DNA from: Betaproteobacteria bacterium GR16-43 | GTDB taxonomy: Bacteria; Pseudomonadota; Gammaproteobacteria; Burkholderiales; Usitatibacteraceae | Reading direction: 5' to 3' | NCBI GenBank assembly: GCA_001953215.1 | Contig: CP019169.1 | Location: 3,534,001 to 3,598,000, forward strand | DNA: 64,000 bases | In this document: positions 55,060-64,000 of the stretch, piece by piece | Position numbering within the stretch: position 1 is the stretch's first letter | Layout of the letters: every line of letters starts with the position of its first letter | Notes under the pieces: model-generated | Databases searched by the model: none | What the model saw: only the letters and a program-made list of their open reading frames with translations | Told to the model about the DNA's origin: nothing | Program-made: the position numbers and the translations under genes

Positions 55060-56998
55060 AGAACGCTTCGACGTCGGCGATGGCGCGCGTCCGCCGGAAG
55101 GGCGGCAGCGCGCGCCAGATGCGCCGGCCATAGGGCTTCGAGGTCAGCCTCGGGTCCGCGATCATCAGCACGCCGCGGTCGGTTTCGTCGCGGATCAAGC
55201 GCCCCGCCCCCTGCTTCAGTGCGATCACCGCGCGCGGCACCTGGTATTCCATGAACGCGTTGCCGCCCGCGCGGTTGATGCGCTCGAGGCAGGCGGCCAG
55301 CACCGGGTCATCGGGCGGGTTGAACGGCAGGCGGTCGATCACCACGACCGACAGTTGCTCGCCCTTCACGTCCACGCCCTCCCAGAACGACTGCGAGCCG
55401 AACAACACCGCATGCGGTGAAACCCGGAAGCGCTCGAGCAGTTCGTTCTTCGATCCCGTCCCCTGCAACAGCACCGGCCAGTCGAGCCCCGCCTGCTCCA
55501 GCTTCGCCTTGAAGCGTTCGCAGCCGCGCTCCATGGCGCGCAGGCTCGTGAACAGCAGGAAGGCCCGGCCACCGCTCGCCTCCACCACCGGCCACGCGGC
55601 ATCGACAACCGCGTCGGTATAGCCCTCGGAGTTCGGGTCCGGCATGCCCTCCGGCGCATAGAGCAGCGCCTGCGTGGCGAAATCGAACGGACTGGGCCAG
55701 CTGCTGGTGACGGCCTGCGCGAGCCCCATCTCGTTCTGGTAGTGCGAGAAGTCCCCCGCCACGGAGAGCGTGGCCGAGGTGAAGATCCAGGCGCGCTTCG
55801 AGTCCTTCACCTGCGCGTTGAAGATGGCGGCGACGTCGAGCGGCGTGACGTAGAGAACCACGGTGCCCGCGAAGGCTTCCAGCCAGCGCACGGTCTCGAC
55901 GGGCCCCTCCTCGCGTTCGCGCCCATCGGCCTCGCGCCATTCCACGATGCGGCCGCGAAACTCCTCGGCGCGCAGGCGGGCATTCTTCAACTCCTCGGCG
56001 CGCTCCTCGTGCGCCGCAAGCAGGCGTGCGAGCGTGGAGAGGCGTTCGGCCAGCGCGTCCAACGCGCCATCGAAGGCCGAGCGCGTCGCGAGGCCGGCGA
56101 TCGGGATGCGCCCGCCCGTCTTGCCCAACGCGATGCGCACGTCGCGCGCACCGCGATCGACGGCCGTGGCGGCGTCCTGGAGGTCGGGAGACTCCTTCGC
56201 GTGCATCGCGGCCGCGAGCTTTGCGTCGCGCGCGAGCTCCACCGCCTGCGCCGTGGAGAAGGCCTGGCCGAAGAAGAGGCGCGCGAGGTCCGGGAGATGG
56301 TGGGCTTCGTCGAAGATCACCGTGTTCGCGGCGGGCAGGAGATCGGCCGCGCCCTCGTCGCGCAGCACCACGTCGGCGAAGAAGAGGTGGTGGTTCACGA
56401 CCACGACGTCGGCTTCGGTCGCGCGCTTGCGCGCCTTCATCACGAAGCATTCCTGGTACTGCTTGCAGGCCGAACCCAGGCAGTTCTCGCGCGTCGAGGT
56501 CGCCCGGGACCAGGCACCCGAGGTCTCGGGGACGTCGAGGCACTCCGCGCGATCGCCCGTCATCGTGGTCTTCGCGAAGCGCTTGATCTTGTGGATGTGC
56601 GACGCTTCCTCGCGCGTGCCGAACTGGCCTTCCGCGGCGGCGATCTCCATGTGGTGGAGGCACACGTAGTTCGAGCGGCCCTTGAGCAACGCGAGGTCCA
56701 CCGGCACGCCGAGCGCGGCCCGCACGCGCGGGAGGTCGCGATGGAAGAGCTGGTCCTGCAGGTTCTTCGTTCCGGTCGAGACGATGACGCGCCCGCCCGC
56801 GAGCAATGCCGGCACGAGATAGGCGAAGGTCTTGCCGGTGCCCGTGCCCGCCTCGGCGATGAGCACGCCGGGGCCTTCGATCGCGCGCTGCACCGCTTGC
56901 GCGAATTCCACTTGCTGAGGACGGTGGCGATAGCCCGGGATGGCGCGCGCGAGCGGACCTTCCGGGCCGAAGTACGGTGCGACCTCGAAAGGCTTCAC
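55007..56998 (-). CDS. DinG/YoaA-family ATP-dependent DNA helicase
   Basis: Superfamily 2 helicase of 663 residues of the XPD-like group. Walker A is AGTGTGKT (about 50-57), the DEAH box VIFDEAHHLPD, and four cysteines of an iron-sulfur cluster lie between (ECLDVPE, ENCLGSACKQYQEC). C-terminal motifs include FGSQSFWEGVDVKG and QGAGRLIR. It unwinds DNA during repair or replication stress. GTG start at 56998 overlaps the stop of the ABC permease gene. Last gene of a four-gene overlapping set. Confidence 0.92.
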   Translation of the reverse strand: MKPFEVAPYFGPEGPLARAIPGYRHRPQQVEFAQAVQRAIEGPGVLIAEAGTGTGKTFAYLVPALLAGGRVIVSTGTKNLQDQLFHRDLPRVRAALGVPVDLALLKGRSNYVCLHHMEIAAAEGQFGTREEASHIHKIKRFAKTTMTGDRAECLDVPETSGAWSRATSTRENCLGSACKQYQECFVMKARKRATEADVVVVNHHLFFADVVLRDEGAADLLPAANTVIFDEAHHLPDLARLFFGQAFSTAQAVELARDAKLAAAMHAKESPDLQDAATAVDRGARDVRIALGKTGGRIPIAGLATRSAFDGALDALAERLSTLARLLAAHEERAEELKNARLRAEEFRGRIVEWREADGREREEGPVETVRWLEAFAGTVVLYVTPLDVAAIFNAQVKDSKRAWIFTSATLSVAGDFSHYQNEMGLAQAVTSSWPSPFDFATQALLYAPEGMPDPNSEGYTDAVVDAAWPVVEASGGRAFLLFTSLRAMERGCERFKAKLEQAGLDWPVLLQGTGSKNELLERFRVSPHAVLFGSQSFWEGVDVKGEQLSVVVIDRLPFNPPDDPVLAACLERINRAGGNAFMEYQVPRAVIALKQGAGRLIRDETDRGVLMIADPRLTSKPYGRRIWRALPPFRRTRAIADVEAFFSSGTAAPGTASLPGKT

Positions 56999-58170
56999 GA
57001 ACGCCCGAAGACGATGCGCTCTTCGCCCATCAGCCGCGAGACCACCGCAACGCACGTGAACGCGATCAGCAGCGCCACGGCGGCCGGCATCAGCCAGTCG
57101 AGGAAGGTGATGGACTCGCCGCGCAGCACGCGCGTGAGCACCATCTGCTGGCCGAGCACCGGGATGACCGATTGCCAGAAGGCGTCCTTCAGGCCGGTGA
57201 AGATGGCGACCATCGGCACGAACGAGACGAGGCTCACGAAGTAGCTGGTGTACGTCTGCGCCTCCCGGTACGTGCGGCCATAGGTCGCGATGAGCATGAG
57301 GATGCCCGCCGTGGCCGCGGCGAGCGGCAGCACGAACGCGATGAAGAGCCCGAACTCGGGCCAGCCGAACTGCATCAGCGAGGCGAGCTTCTTGCCCGCG
57401 AAGAAACTCGCGGCGACCACGAAGCCCGCGAGCGTGAGCGTGGCCACGAGCGAGGCGCTCGTCCACGCGGCGAGCCACTTGCCCAGCACGATCTCGCGCG
57501 CCGGCACCGGATTGGCGAGCAAGGGTTCGAGGGAGCCGCGCTCGCGTTCTCCGGCGGTCGTGTCGATGGCGAGCGTCATGCCGCCCAGGATCGGCGAGAG
57601 GATGGCGAAGAGCGGGATCAGCACGAGCAGCACGGCCCCCTTCTGCCTCGGCGTGGCGGTGTTCGAGTGTTCGACCTTCACCGCCTCGATCAGGTTCGGG
57701 CTCACCCCCCGCGCGATGAGCCGGAGCGTGCCCGTTTCACGGTTGAAGGCTCGCAGGAGCCGCTCGGCTTGGCGGATGGCGCCTTGGGATTCGGTGCGCG
57801 AGTCGTCGTAGACGAGCTCGACGGCAGCGGCGTCGCCGGCGAGGAAGCGTTCGTGGAAATCAGGCCTGACAACGATGACCGCATCGAGGGTTCCGTCCTT
57901 GATTCGCGCCTCGTAGTCCGCAGGCGCCTTTTCGATATCAACGTCCGCGCGCTGCAGGAAGTTGACGAGGGGGGGTGCGAACTCCTGGCCCACGATGCGC
58001 ACCTTCAGCGTGGAGGCTTTCTCTTCGAGCCCGGAGAGGTACTGGCCCATCAGCACGAGCGTGAGCGGGCCGGTGAGGATCGAGGCGAACAGCACCATCA
58101 GCGCGGTCCGCCGGTCGCGCAGGGCGTCGCGCAGTTCCTTCAGCAGGACGATGACGGTGCGCGACCTCAT
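56995..58170 (-). CDS. ABC-2 type exporter permease (NatB-like)
   Basis: Membrane protein of 391 residues: one N-terminal helix (about 22-42), a large extracytoplasmic domain (about 45-175), and five or six C-terminal helices. GERERGSLEPLLANPVPAREIVLGKW is the conserved ABC-2 coupling segment. With the ATPase next to it, it resembles NatAB-type sodium or drug exporters; substrate unknown. Confidence 0.9.
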   Translation of the reverse strand: MRSRTVIVLLKELRDALRDRRTALMVLFASILTGPLTLVLMGQYLSGLEEKASTLKVRIVGQEFAPPLVNFLQRADVDIEKAPADYEARIKDGTLDAVIVVRPDFHERFLAGDAAAVELVYDDSRTESQGAIRQAERLLRAFNRETGTLRLIARGVSPNLIEAVKVEHSNTATPRQKGAVLLVLIPLFAILSPILGGMTLAIDTTAGERERGSLEPLLANPVPAREIVLGKWLAAWTSASLVATLTLAGFVVAASFFAGKKLASLMQFGWPEFGLFIAFVLPLAAATAGILMLIATYGRTYREAQTYTSYFVSLVSFVPMVAIFTGLKDAFWQSVIPVLGQQMVLTRVLRGESITFLDWLMPAAVALLIAFTCVAVVSRLMGEERIVFGRS

Positions 58171-58898
58171 GCGGGTTGCTCCTCGGCGCCGGTCAACTTC
58201 ACGAACGCGTCCTCGAGGCTGTCGCAGCCGCTCGCGGCGCGAATGGTCTCGGGATCGCCTTCGGCGACGACCGCTCCATGGGCCACGATCACGATCGTGT
58301 CGCAAAGCGCAGAGACTTCCTGCATCACGTGGCTGGAGAAGAGGACGCACTTGCCCTCGTCGCGCAGCCGCCGGATCACGTCGCGCAGCGCCCGCGTGGT
58401 CATGACGTCCAATCCATTGGTGGGCTCGTCGAGCACGATGTTGCGCGGGTCGTGGACCATCGCCCGCGCGATCGCGACCTTCATGCGCTCGCCCTGCGAG
58501 AAGCCGTCGGTGCGCCGGTCGAGCAGCGGCACGAGGTCGAGCCAGCCCGCGAGCTTCTCGGTCGAGGCCGCGATCGCCGCATCCGGCAGGCCCCGGAGCT
58601 GGCCGTAGTACGCGATGTTCTCGCGCGCCGTGAGCCGCGTGTAGAGACCGCGTGCATCGGAGAGCATGCCCAGCTTCGCGCGTACGCCGAGCGGATCGGC
58701 CGCGGTGTCCACGCCATCGACGCTCGCGCGGCCCGCGGTGGGACGCACCAGCGTGGAGATCATCCGCAGCGTCGTGGTCTTGCCGGCGCCGTTGGGCCCG
58801 AGCAAGCCGGTGATCTTCCCGTCGGGCGCTTCGAAGCTCACGTCGCGGACCGCTTCGACGTCCCCGAAGCGCTTGGCCAGTTTCTCGACGCGGATCAT
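58167..58898 (-). CDS. ABC exporter ATPase (NatA-like)
   Basis: ABC ATPase of 243 residues. Walker A GPNGAGKTT, signature FSQGERMKVAIARA, Walker B IVLDEPTNGLD and switch FSSHVM are intact. ATGA overlaps at both ends tie it to the permease and to the lipoprotein hydrolase upstream. Confidence 0.94.
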   Translation of the reverse strand: MIRVEKLAKRFGDVEAVRDVSFEAPDGKITGLLGPNGAGKTTTLRMISTLVRPTAGRASVDGVDTAADPLGVRAKLGMLSDARGLYTRLTARENIAYYGQLRGLPDAAIAASTEKLAGWLDLVPLLDRRTDGFSQGERMKVAIARAMVHDPRNIVLDEPTNGLDVMTTRALRDVIRRLRDEGKCVLFSSHVMQEVSALCDTIVIVAHGAVVAEGDPETIRAASGCDSLEDAFVKLTGAEEQPA

Positions 58899-60367
58899 CG
58901 CGCGGCCGCCGCGGGAGGATGCACGCCCAGCGGCATGAGGAAGAGCGGCCGCGGAATGCGCTCGAGGCACTTGCCGTCGACGCCTTCGGTGCTGCCGGTC
59001 CGGATGAAACGCTCGAGCAGGCGCGGCGCGCAACCGTGCAGGCTCACGCCGTGCGCGAGATTCGGAGCCACGAGGTGCTTCGCGTTCGGCAGCCAGGAGG
59101 CGACGAGCGCGCCGTGGCGCGGCGGAGTGGCCGGGTCGATGCCCCCGGAGAGCACCAGCGCCGGAACGTTCGACTTCACCGGCTCGTAGTAGTCGGACGC
59201 GACTTCGCCGCGCGGCCAGATGCCGCAGGCGCGAACGAAGTCGTCCACCAGCGCCCGCCCGAAGAAGGACTTCGACAGTCCCGCGAGCTCGGCGGGCGTG
59301 ATGCGCGGCACATCCTCGGCGCAGAGCACGGACAGGTGCATGCCGAGGGAGAAGTTCTCGCTCATCTCGTCGGAGAATTCGAAGTTCTGCGCCAGCAGCG
59401 GGTTGAAGTCGCCGCGCCGCGCCGCCGTGATCGCGAAGGGCAGCAGGCTCGAGAGCTCCGGCATGTAGAGGGGCCGGAAGATGCCCGACAGGAAGACGTT
59501 CTCGGTGACCGTGATGGTCTCGGGGTCGCCGGTAAGCGGATCGAGGATGTCGGCGCGCACGGGATGGCGCGCGAGGAACTTGCGCGTCGCGTCGATCGTG
59601 TCGCGCAGCTTCGGGTACGAGCTCTCGCACAGGGCATCGCTCGCGCAGGCGGCGACGAGACGATCTAGCGCGGCGTCCCCGTCGGCCACGAAGGACAAAG
59701 GCAACTTCATGGTGGCCGGCGCCATGCCGTCGAGCGTCACGGTACGCACACGGTCCGGATAGCGGCGGACGTATTCCAGGGCCGCGCGCGTGCCGTAGGA
59801 ACCGCCCCAGAGGTTCCACTTCTCGTAGCCCAGCGCCGCGCGAATTTCGTCGAAATCGGCCATCGCGGGCGTGGTCGTGTATTGGCGGGGATCCGCATCG
59901 AGCGTTCGCAGGCAATCGGCGACGACGCGGGCGGGGATCGAGTCCTCGAACATCTGCTGCAGCGCCGTGTCGCCGTTGCAGTCGAGCGGGTTGGATCCGC
60001 CCGTGCCGCGCTGGTCGATGAAGACGACGTCGCGGGCGTCGTTCAATCGCGAGAAGAGCGGCATCACCTGCGGAGCCAGCGCCACCGCGCCCTGGCCCGG
60101 GCCCCCGGCGAAGACGAGGATCGGGTCGGCTTCCTTCGCGCGCAGCTTCGCCGGCACGATGGCGACCTTCACCGCGATGCGCCGGCCGGCGTTGGCCTTG
60201 CGATCCTCCCAGACTTCGAGCGAGCCGCAACGCGCCTCCGTCTCGACGCCGGGCAGGCGGCAAGCCGCAAGGGGAAGCTTCGGTTCGGGGGGCTTGGAGG
60301 CGGGCTGGCAGCCGGCGAGCGCCAGGGCCAGGACGGCGAAAATCCGGAATCTCATCTCGGGGCGCAT
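58895..60367 (-). CDS. Lipoprotein alpha/beta-hydrolase (TAP-like peptidase)
   Basis: Protein of 490 residues with a lipobox (LALAGC) and an alpha/beta-hydrolase fold of the proline-iminopeptidase/tripeptidyl type: oxyanion FAGGPGQG, FIDQRGTGGSNPL, nucleophile Ser in GGSYGTR, and the C-terminal TAP-like domain with Asp in LVLSGGIDPATPP and His near LAHGVSLHGC. First gene of an operon with an exporter, so it may process the exported or an imported peptide. AGGA precedes ATG 60367. Confidence 0.9.
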   Translation of the reverse strand: MRPEMRFRIFAVLALALAGCQPASKPPEPKLPLAACRLPGVETEARCGSLEVWEDRKANAGRRIAVKVAIVPAKLRAKEADPILVFAGGPGQGAVALAPQVMPLFSRLNDARDVVFIDQRGTGGSNPLDCNGDTALQQMFEDSIPARVVADCLRTLDADPRQYTTTPAMADFDEIRAALGYEKWNLWGGSYGTRAALEYVRRYPDRVRTVTLDGMAPATMKLPLSFVADGDAALDRLVAACASDALCESSYPKLRDTIDATRKFLARHPVRADILDPLTGDPETITVTENVFLSGIFRPLYMPELSSLLPFAITAARRGDFNPLLAQNFEFSDEMSENFSLGMHLSVLCAEDVPRITPAELAGLSKSFFGRALVDDFVRACGIWPRGEVASDYYEPVKSNVPALVLSGGIDPATPPRHGALVASWLPNAKHLVAPNLAHGVSLHGCAPRLLERFIRTGSTEGVDGKCLERIPRPLFLMPLGVHPPAAAAR

Positions 60368-60381
60368 CGTACCATTCCTGC

Positions 60382-60987
60382 ATGGACCCCAAGTTCCCGA
60401 AACTGGATCCGGCGCTGGCGGAATTCTGGGACGTGCGCTACCGCGAGGCCTTCATGCCCTGGGATGCGGGCCGCGTCCCGGGCGCCTTGCGATCCTTGCT
60501 GGCGAGCGAGGGGGCGCCCGGGCGCGTCCTGGTTCCCGGTTGTGGCACGGGCCACGACGTGCGCGCGTTCGGCGAGGCGGGATGGGACGTGGACGGCATC
60601 GACTTCAGCCCGGCCGCGATCGCTGCGGCGCAACCGGTGCTCGGCCCGTGCGCCGGACGCGTGCGCCTCGCCGACTTCTTCGGCGCCGAAGTCGCCGGAC
60701 CCTACGCGCTGGTGTACGAACGCGCATTCCTCTGCGCGCTCCCGAGGCGGCAATGGCGGGCGTGGGCCGATCGCATGGGTTCGCTCCTCGCGTCCGGCGG
60801 GCGCATCGCGGGCTACTTCTTCATCGAGGAGAACGTCGAGCGTGGCCCGCCTTTCCCGCTCGGCTCGCAGGCCGAGCTCGATGCCTTGCTGGAGCCGGCG
60901 TTCGAACGCATCGAGAATGCCGACGTCGCCGACTCCATCGCGGTCTTCGCGGGCCGCGAGCGCTGGCAGGTGTGGCGTCGCCGCTGA
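60382..60987 (+). CDS. TPMT-family S-adenosylmethionine methyltransferase
   Basis: Class I methyltransferase of 201 residues of the thiopurine-methyltransferase family: FWDVRYREAFMPWDAGRVP, SAM loop VLVPGCGTGHDV, and DGIDFSPAAI. Natural substrates of bacterial members include selenium or tellurium species or thiols. It is divergent from the hydrolase gene with only 14 bases between start codons, so its promoter must lie inside that gene. Confidence 0.88.
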   Translation: MDPKFPKLDPALAEFWDVRYREAFMPWDAGRVPGALRSLLASEGAPGRVLVPGCGTGHDVRAFGEAGWDVDGIDFSPAAIAAAQPVLGPCAGRVRLADFFGAEVAGPYALVYERAFLCALPRRQWRAWADRMGSLLASGGRIAGYFFIEENVERGPPFPLGSQAELDALLEPAFERIENADVADSIAVFAGRERWQVWRRR

Positions 60988-60997
60988 GGAATCAGAG

Positions 60998-62785
60998 CTA
61001 GGGCGAATCGGCGAGAAGGACCGACTGGGGATAGGCGTTCGCGTGGTGGTCGTCGACATGCACCGCGCTTCCCGGCTGGCGCAACGCCATCCGGCACGCG
61101 AGCTTCGCGGTGTGCAACACCTCCTGGCGCGACTCGAACAGGCCCGGCAGGACGGGCAGCACGCCGATGGCGAGCCGGGGCAACGCGTGGACCCGCTCGG
61201 TGCCGTCGCGCGACTTCTGCACGAAGTAGCCGCGCTCGAGGACGGACGTGGTGACTTGCCGGGCGACGAGTCCGGCGAAGGCGCTGGCGGCACGCTGCGC
61301 GCGCTCGCGCCAATCGCGGCTCTGCATGAGGACCACGAAGCGGCTTCCGGCGACGTGGCCGACGAAGTCCGTGCCGGCCTCGCAGGCCGCCTCGAGCAGG
61401 CGTGCGGCGTCGTGGATCAGCGCGTCGCCCTTGCGGAATCCTCCGCCGTCGTTCAAGCCGCGAATGGGGTCGATCTCGACGAACCACGCGCTGAACGGAA
61501 TTTCACGGGCGAGCAGGCGTTCGAGGTGCTGGTCGATCGGCACCTGGCCCGGCAGCAGGGTGAGCGGATGCGTGTAGCGCGCGGCCAGCACCCGCGCATC
61601 CTGCAACGCGCGCATCACGTCCTGGCTTCGGCCCATGCCACGGTAGCGCCCGCGTGTGGCGATGACGAAACCATCCGCGAGGCGCCGCGCATCGCACTCC
61701 ACGAGGATCGCCGCGAGCGAGGAAAGCTCGAGGTCGGCTTCGACCCGCACCGGCAGCGCGTCGAGGAAATCGAGGCAAGGGCGCCCGCGCAGGGCGGCAT
61801 CGGCCCGAACGAGCGGATGGTCCAGCCACGTGCGAGACACGACGCCCTGGATTCCCCCACCTCCCGCGGCATCAGTGCCGACGACCGGGATGGCCGAGAG
61901 CAGCGGTGACTCCGCGAAGCGATCGAGCACCGTGGCCAGCGCAGCCTGCGGCGCCACGGCATCGACGGCGTGCAGGAAATCCTCGGCATGCAATTCCGAC
62001 CGGATGCGAAGGCGTTGCACGGGCACGACGGGCAAGCGCGTGTCCGCGCTGGCCCGCAGCACTTCGCCGGGCAATTCGCGCTCCGGGTCGGGCGAGGGGC
62101 GGCCGATGAAGTAGCCCTGCCCGCACGCGAGGCCCAGGTCCTTCACGACGCAGAAGTCGGAGGCATCCTCGATGCCCTCGGCGATCACCTGCGCACCGCA
62201 ATGCTCGGCGATCTGCTGGATCGCCTTCAAGAACTGCGCCTTCAGCGGATCGTGCGCGATGCCCGAGACGAAGTGCTTGTCGGCCTTCACGAACTCGGGG
62301 CGCAGCTCCGACCACAGGCGCAGGCTCGCGAAGCCCTCGCCCAGGTCGTCGATGGCCACGCGAAAGCCCATCGCGCGATACAACTGCAGCGATTCGCGCA
62401 CCAGGCGGAAATCGCGCGCAGGATACTCCTCGGTGAGCTCGATCACGACGCGCGCCGGCTCGAGGCCGAGGTCGCGCAGGAAACGTCCCGAACGTTCCTG
62501 GCTGAAGCCGGACTGCAGGATGAGCCGCGGAGAGACGTTGAGGAACAGCGTGCCGGGCAACGCCTTGCGGGAGAACGCGCGCAGCGTTTCCTGGATGCAC
62601 ACGATGTTCAACGGGATCGCGAGATCCTGCGCCTCGGCCGCGGCGAAGAGTTCCATCGGGCTCGCGACCAGCGAGCCTTCGGGCCCGCGCACGAGGGCCT
62701 CGTACCCCACGACCGCCGCTTCGGCGAAGGAGAAGATCGGCTGGAAGGCGATGCCGAGGCTGCGGTCCTCCAGCACCGCGTTCAA
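60998..62785 (-). CDS. EAL-CBS-GGDEF protein, phosphodiesterase with degenerate GGDEF
   Basis: Cytoplasmic protein of about 595 residues. The EAL domain comes first with a full set of active-site residues: GYEALVRGP, FLNVSP, ELTEE, AIDDLGEGF, VKADK and AEGIE. A CBS-like region follows (about residues 290-400) and then a GGDEF-like domain in which AGSRF replaces GGDEF. I predict a cyclic di-GMP phosphodiesterase. No ATG lies between the upstream stop (62832) and the domain; TTG 62785 or GTG 62776 are the candidate starts, and the true N-terminus may lie slightly upstream in the preceding gene. Confidence 0.85.
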   Translation of the reverse strand: MNAVLEDRSLGIAFQPIFSFAEAAVVGYEALVRGPEGSLVASPMELFAAAEAQDLAIPLNIVCIQETLRAFSRKALPGTLFLNVSPRLILQSGFSQERSGRFLRDLGLEPARVVIELTEEYPARDFRLVRESLQLYRAMGFRVAIDDLGEGFASLRLWSELRPEFVKADKHFVSGIAHDPLKAQFLKAIQQIAEHCGAQVIAEGIEDASDFCVVKDLGLACGQGYFIGRPSPDPERELPGEVLRASADTRLPVVPVQRLRIRSELHAEDFLHAVDAVAPQAALATVLDRFAESPLLSAIPVVGTDAAGGGGIQGVVSRTWLDHPLVRADAALRGRPCLDFLDALPVRVEADLELSSLAAILVECDARRLADGFVIATRGRYRGMGRSQDVMRALQDARVLAARYTHPLTLLPGQVPIDQHLERLLAREIPFSAWFVEIDPIRGLNDGGGFRKGDALIHDAARLLEAACEAGTDFVGHVAGSRFVVLMQSRDWRERAQRAASAFAGLVARQVTTSVLERGYFVQKSRDGTERVHALPRLAIGVLPVLPGLFESRQEVLHTAKLACRMALRQPGSAVHVDDHHANAYPQSVLLADSP

Positions 62786-62831
62786 CTGGAGGGCGGTCTC
62801 GTGTTCCAGCCGGGAAGTGTCGTCTTCCGTA

Positions 62832-63695
62832 TCAGGCCACGCCGTTCGACTTGAACCACGCGAGCAGCTTGGCCCAGCCTTCCTTCGCCTGCGCCTCGCG
62901 ATACGAGGGGCGATAGTCGGCATGGAAGCCATGCGGGGTATCGGGGTAGGTGATGATCTCGGACTTCTTGCCCGCGGCCTGGAGCGCGGCGCGCATGCGA
63001 TCGACGGTGTCGTTCGGGATGCCGGCATCGGCGCCGCCATAGAGCCCGAGGATCGGCGCGTTGACCTGCTTCACCACGTCGATGGGGTTCTTCGGCTGCA
63101 GGTCCGCCGGCGGGCCTTCGACGCGGCCGTACCAGGCCACGCCGGCCTTGAGCTTCGGGTTGTGCGCCGCGTAGAGCCACACGATCCGTCCGCCCCAGCA
63201 GAAACCGGTGATCGCGAGCTTGTTCGCGTCGCCGCCGTTCTTCGCGGCCCAGTCGGCCGTCGCGTCGAGGTCGCTCATCACCTGGGCGTCGGGCACCTTG
63301 GCCACGATCGGACGGATCTCGTCCATGCCCTTGGCCTTCGTGACGTCGCCCTGGCGCGCGTAGAGGTCGGGCGCGATCGCGAGGTACCCCGCCTTGGCCA
63401 ACCGGCGCGCCACGTCCTTGATGTGCTCGTGCACGCCGAAGATTTCCTGCACGACGAGCACGGTCGGCAAGTTCTTCCCGCCGGCCGGCATCGCGCGGTA
63501 GGCGGCCATCTCGCCGTCCTTCACCGTGACCTTCACCTCCCCGGCGGCAAGGCCCTGGGTGTCGGTGGAAATGACCGTTTGCGCGGCAACGGGCTGGACC
63601 GCGGCGGCGAAGCCGGTGGCGAGCGTGGTCATGACGAACTCCCTGCGGGTGAATTCGGACTTCGGTTCGAAATTGATGAAATCGGGATTGCGCAC
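62832..63695 (-). CDS. Tat-exported dienelactone hydrolase family protein
   Basis: Alpha/beta-hydrolase of 287 residues with an N-terminal twin-arginine-like signal ([18 protein letters not shown]). The catalytic triad is Cys in GFCWGGR, Asp in YGGADAGIP and His in PHGFHADYR. Family members hydrolyse dienelactones or other esters. The start is GTG at 63695 with GAGGAGG 5 bases upstream; upstream ATG 63779 would place coding sequence over the terminator. The EAL gene follows after 46 bases. Confidence 0.9.
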   Translation of the reverse strand: MRNPDFINFEPKSEFTRREFVMTTLATGFAAAVQPVAAQTVISTDTQGLAAGEVKVTVKDGEMAAYRAMPAGGKNLPTVLVVQEIFGVHEHIKDVARRLAKAGYLAIAPDLYARQGDVTKAKGMDEIRPIVAKVPDAQVMSDLDATADWAAKNGGDANKLAITGFCWGGRIVWLYAAHNPKLKAGVAWYGRVEGPPADLQPKNPIDVVKQVNAPILGLYGGADAGIPNDTVDRMRAALQAAGKKSEIITYPDTPHGFHADYRPSYREAQAKEGWAKLLAWFKSNGVA

Positions 63696-63759
63696 GCGGC
63701 CTCCTCGGTCCAGGTGGGATTCTCGATGGTATGAACCATTATAGGACCCGGAAATTCCC

Positions 63760-63789
63760 GAAAAAAAAAGCGCCCCCAAGGGCGCTTTC
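63760..63789 (-). terminator. Rho-independent terminator of dksA
   Basis: AAAGCGCCC and GGGCGCTTT form a 9-base stem with a 4-5 base loop, and on the minus strand the stem runs straight into a T-run of about nine. It lies 38 bases after the dksA stop and upstream of the dienelactone hydrolase start. Confidence 0.9.
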
Positions 63790-63826
63790 CTTTTTACAGC
63801 CGCTTCTTGCCAAGACTCGACGGGAC

Positions 63827-64000
63827 TTACTCGCCGTAGAGCTTTTGTTTCATCTCGCGACGCTCCTGCGCCTCGATGGTGAGCGTGGCCGTGGGCCTCG
63901 CGATCAGGCGCTGCAGGCCGATGGGCTCCCCGGTCTCTTCGCAGTAGCCGTAGCTGCCGTCTTCGATCCGGACCAGCGCCTGGTCGATCTTCTTCAGCAG
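63827..64000 (-). CDS. dksA: RNA polymerase-binding factor DksA, 3' end
   Basis: The last 57 residues of a TraR/DksA zinc-finger protein, with the 5' part beyond the window. DksA binds the RNA polymerase secondary channel and amplifies ppGpp effects. Visible residues include [21 protein letters not shown] and the terminal [15 protein letters not shown]. Only one cysteine of the classical C4 zinc finger is kept (YCEET), as in other DksA proteins that do not need zinc. Confidence 0.92.
   Translation of the reverse strand: MLKKIDQALVRIEDGSYGYCEETGEPIGLQRLIARPTATLTIEAQERREMKQKLYGE

Overview
The window looks like chromosomal DNA from a high-GC betaproteobacterium. The evidence is the uniformly GC-rich coding sequence, the tsaB-rimI-udg order, the DksA tail with a single zinc-finger cysteine, MCPs ending in xWxxF tethers, and a complete System I cytochrome c maturation locus. 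No rRNA, tRNA, CRISPR array, phage or intact insertion sequence was seen. Genes are tightly packed, usually with 4-base ATGA/GTGA overlaps, and no gene-free stretch exceeds 300 bases.

Layout. 1-8761 (minus) is a chemosensory operon: STAS protein, membrane MCP-like protein with a CheZ-like motif, CheY, CheA, two near-duplicate MCPs, CheW and a third MCP cut by the window edge. 8777-11036 (minus) holds a GltD-like flavoprotein and a small membrane protein. 11086-19720 (plus) holds a CaiB-type CoA-transferase, a DUF1800/DUF1501 secreted pair, an HD-GYP protein overlapping a GGDEF-EAL protein, and LplT.

19896-34088 (minus) is the most unusual part, a seven-gene operon of about 14 kb. In transcription order it encodes a five-helix b-type membrane protein, an FHA-domain protein fused through one membrane helix to ten c-heme sites, a lipoprotein with two GlcG/HbpS (DUF336) domains, an outer-membrane beta-barrel, a 1318-residue decaheme protein with an LVIVD beta-propeller, a five-heme cytochrome, and a cytoplasmic flavoprotein with two cyclic-nucleotide-binding domains and four 4Fe-4S motifs. 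The three cytochromes carry 25 heme-attachment motifs. A complete ccmI-ABCDEFGH locus (34266-41165) is transcribed divergently from the same 177-base intergenic region, so the machinery that attaches c-hemes sits beside its likely largest clients. I infer an envelope-spanning electron-transfer conduit, possibly with regulatory input through the FHA and cNMP modules; donor and acceptor are not evident.

Two related palindromic elements built from a 9-bp unit (19717-19900 and 27517-27655) lie downstream of this operon and inside it. The second supplies the start codon and much of the signal peptide of the decaheme-propeller protein. A different palindrome lies in frame in a cheA linker.

41137-64000 is mixed housekeeping and accessory sequence: IclR regulator, LemA/TPM cluster, udg-rimI-tsaB, a second DUF1501/DUF1800 pair, EF-hand protein, OmpR/EnvZ-type pair, CDF transporter, rhomboid protease, glycosyltransferase, Gly/Tyr-rich secreted protein, DinG-family helicase, NatAB-like ABC exporter with a lipoprotein hydrolase, TPMT-family methyltransferase, EAL-CBS-GGDEF protein, exported dienelactone hydrolase, and the 3' end of a DksA gene with its terminator.
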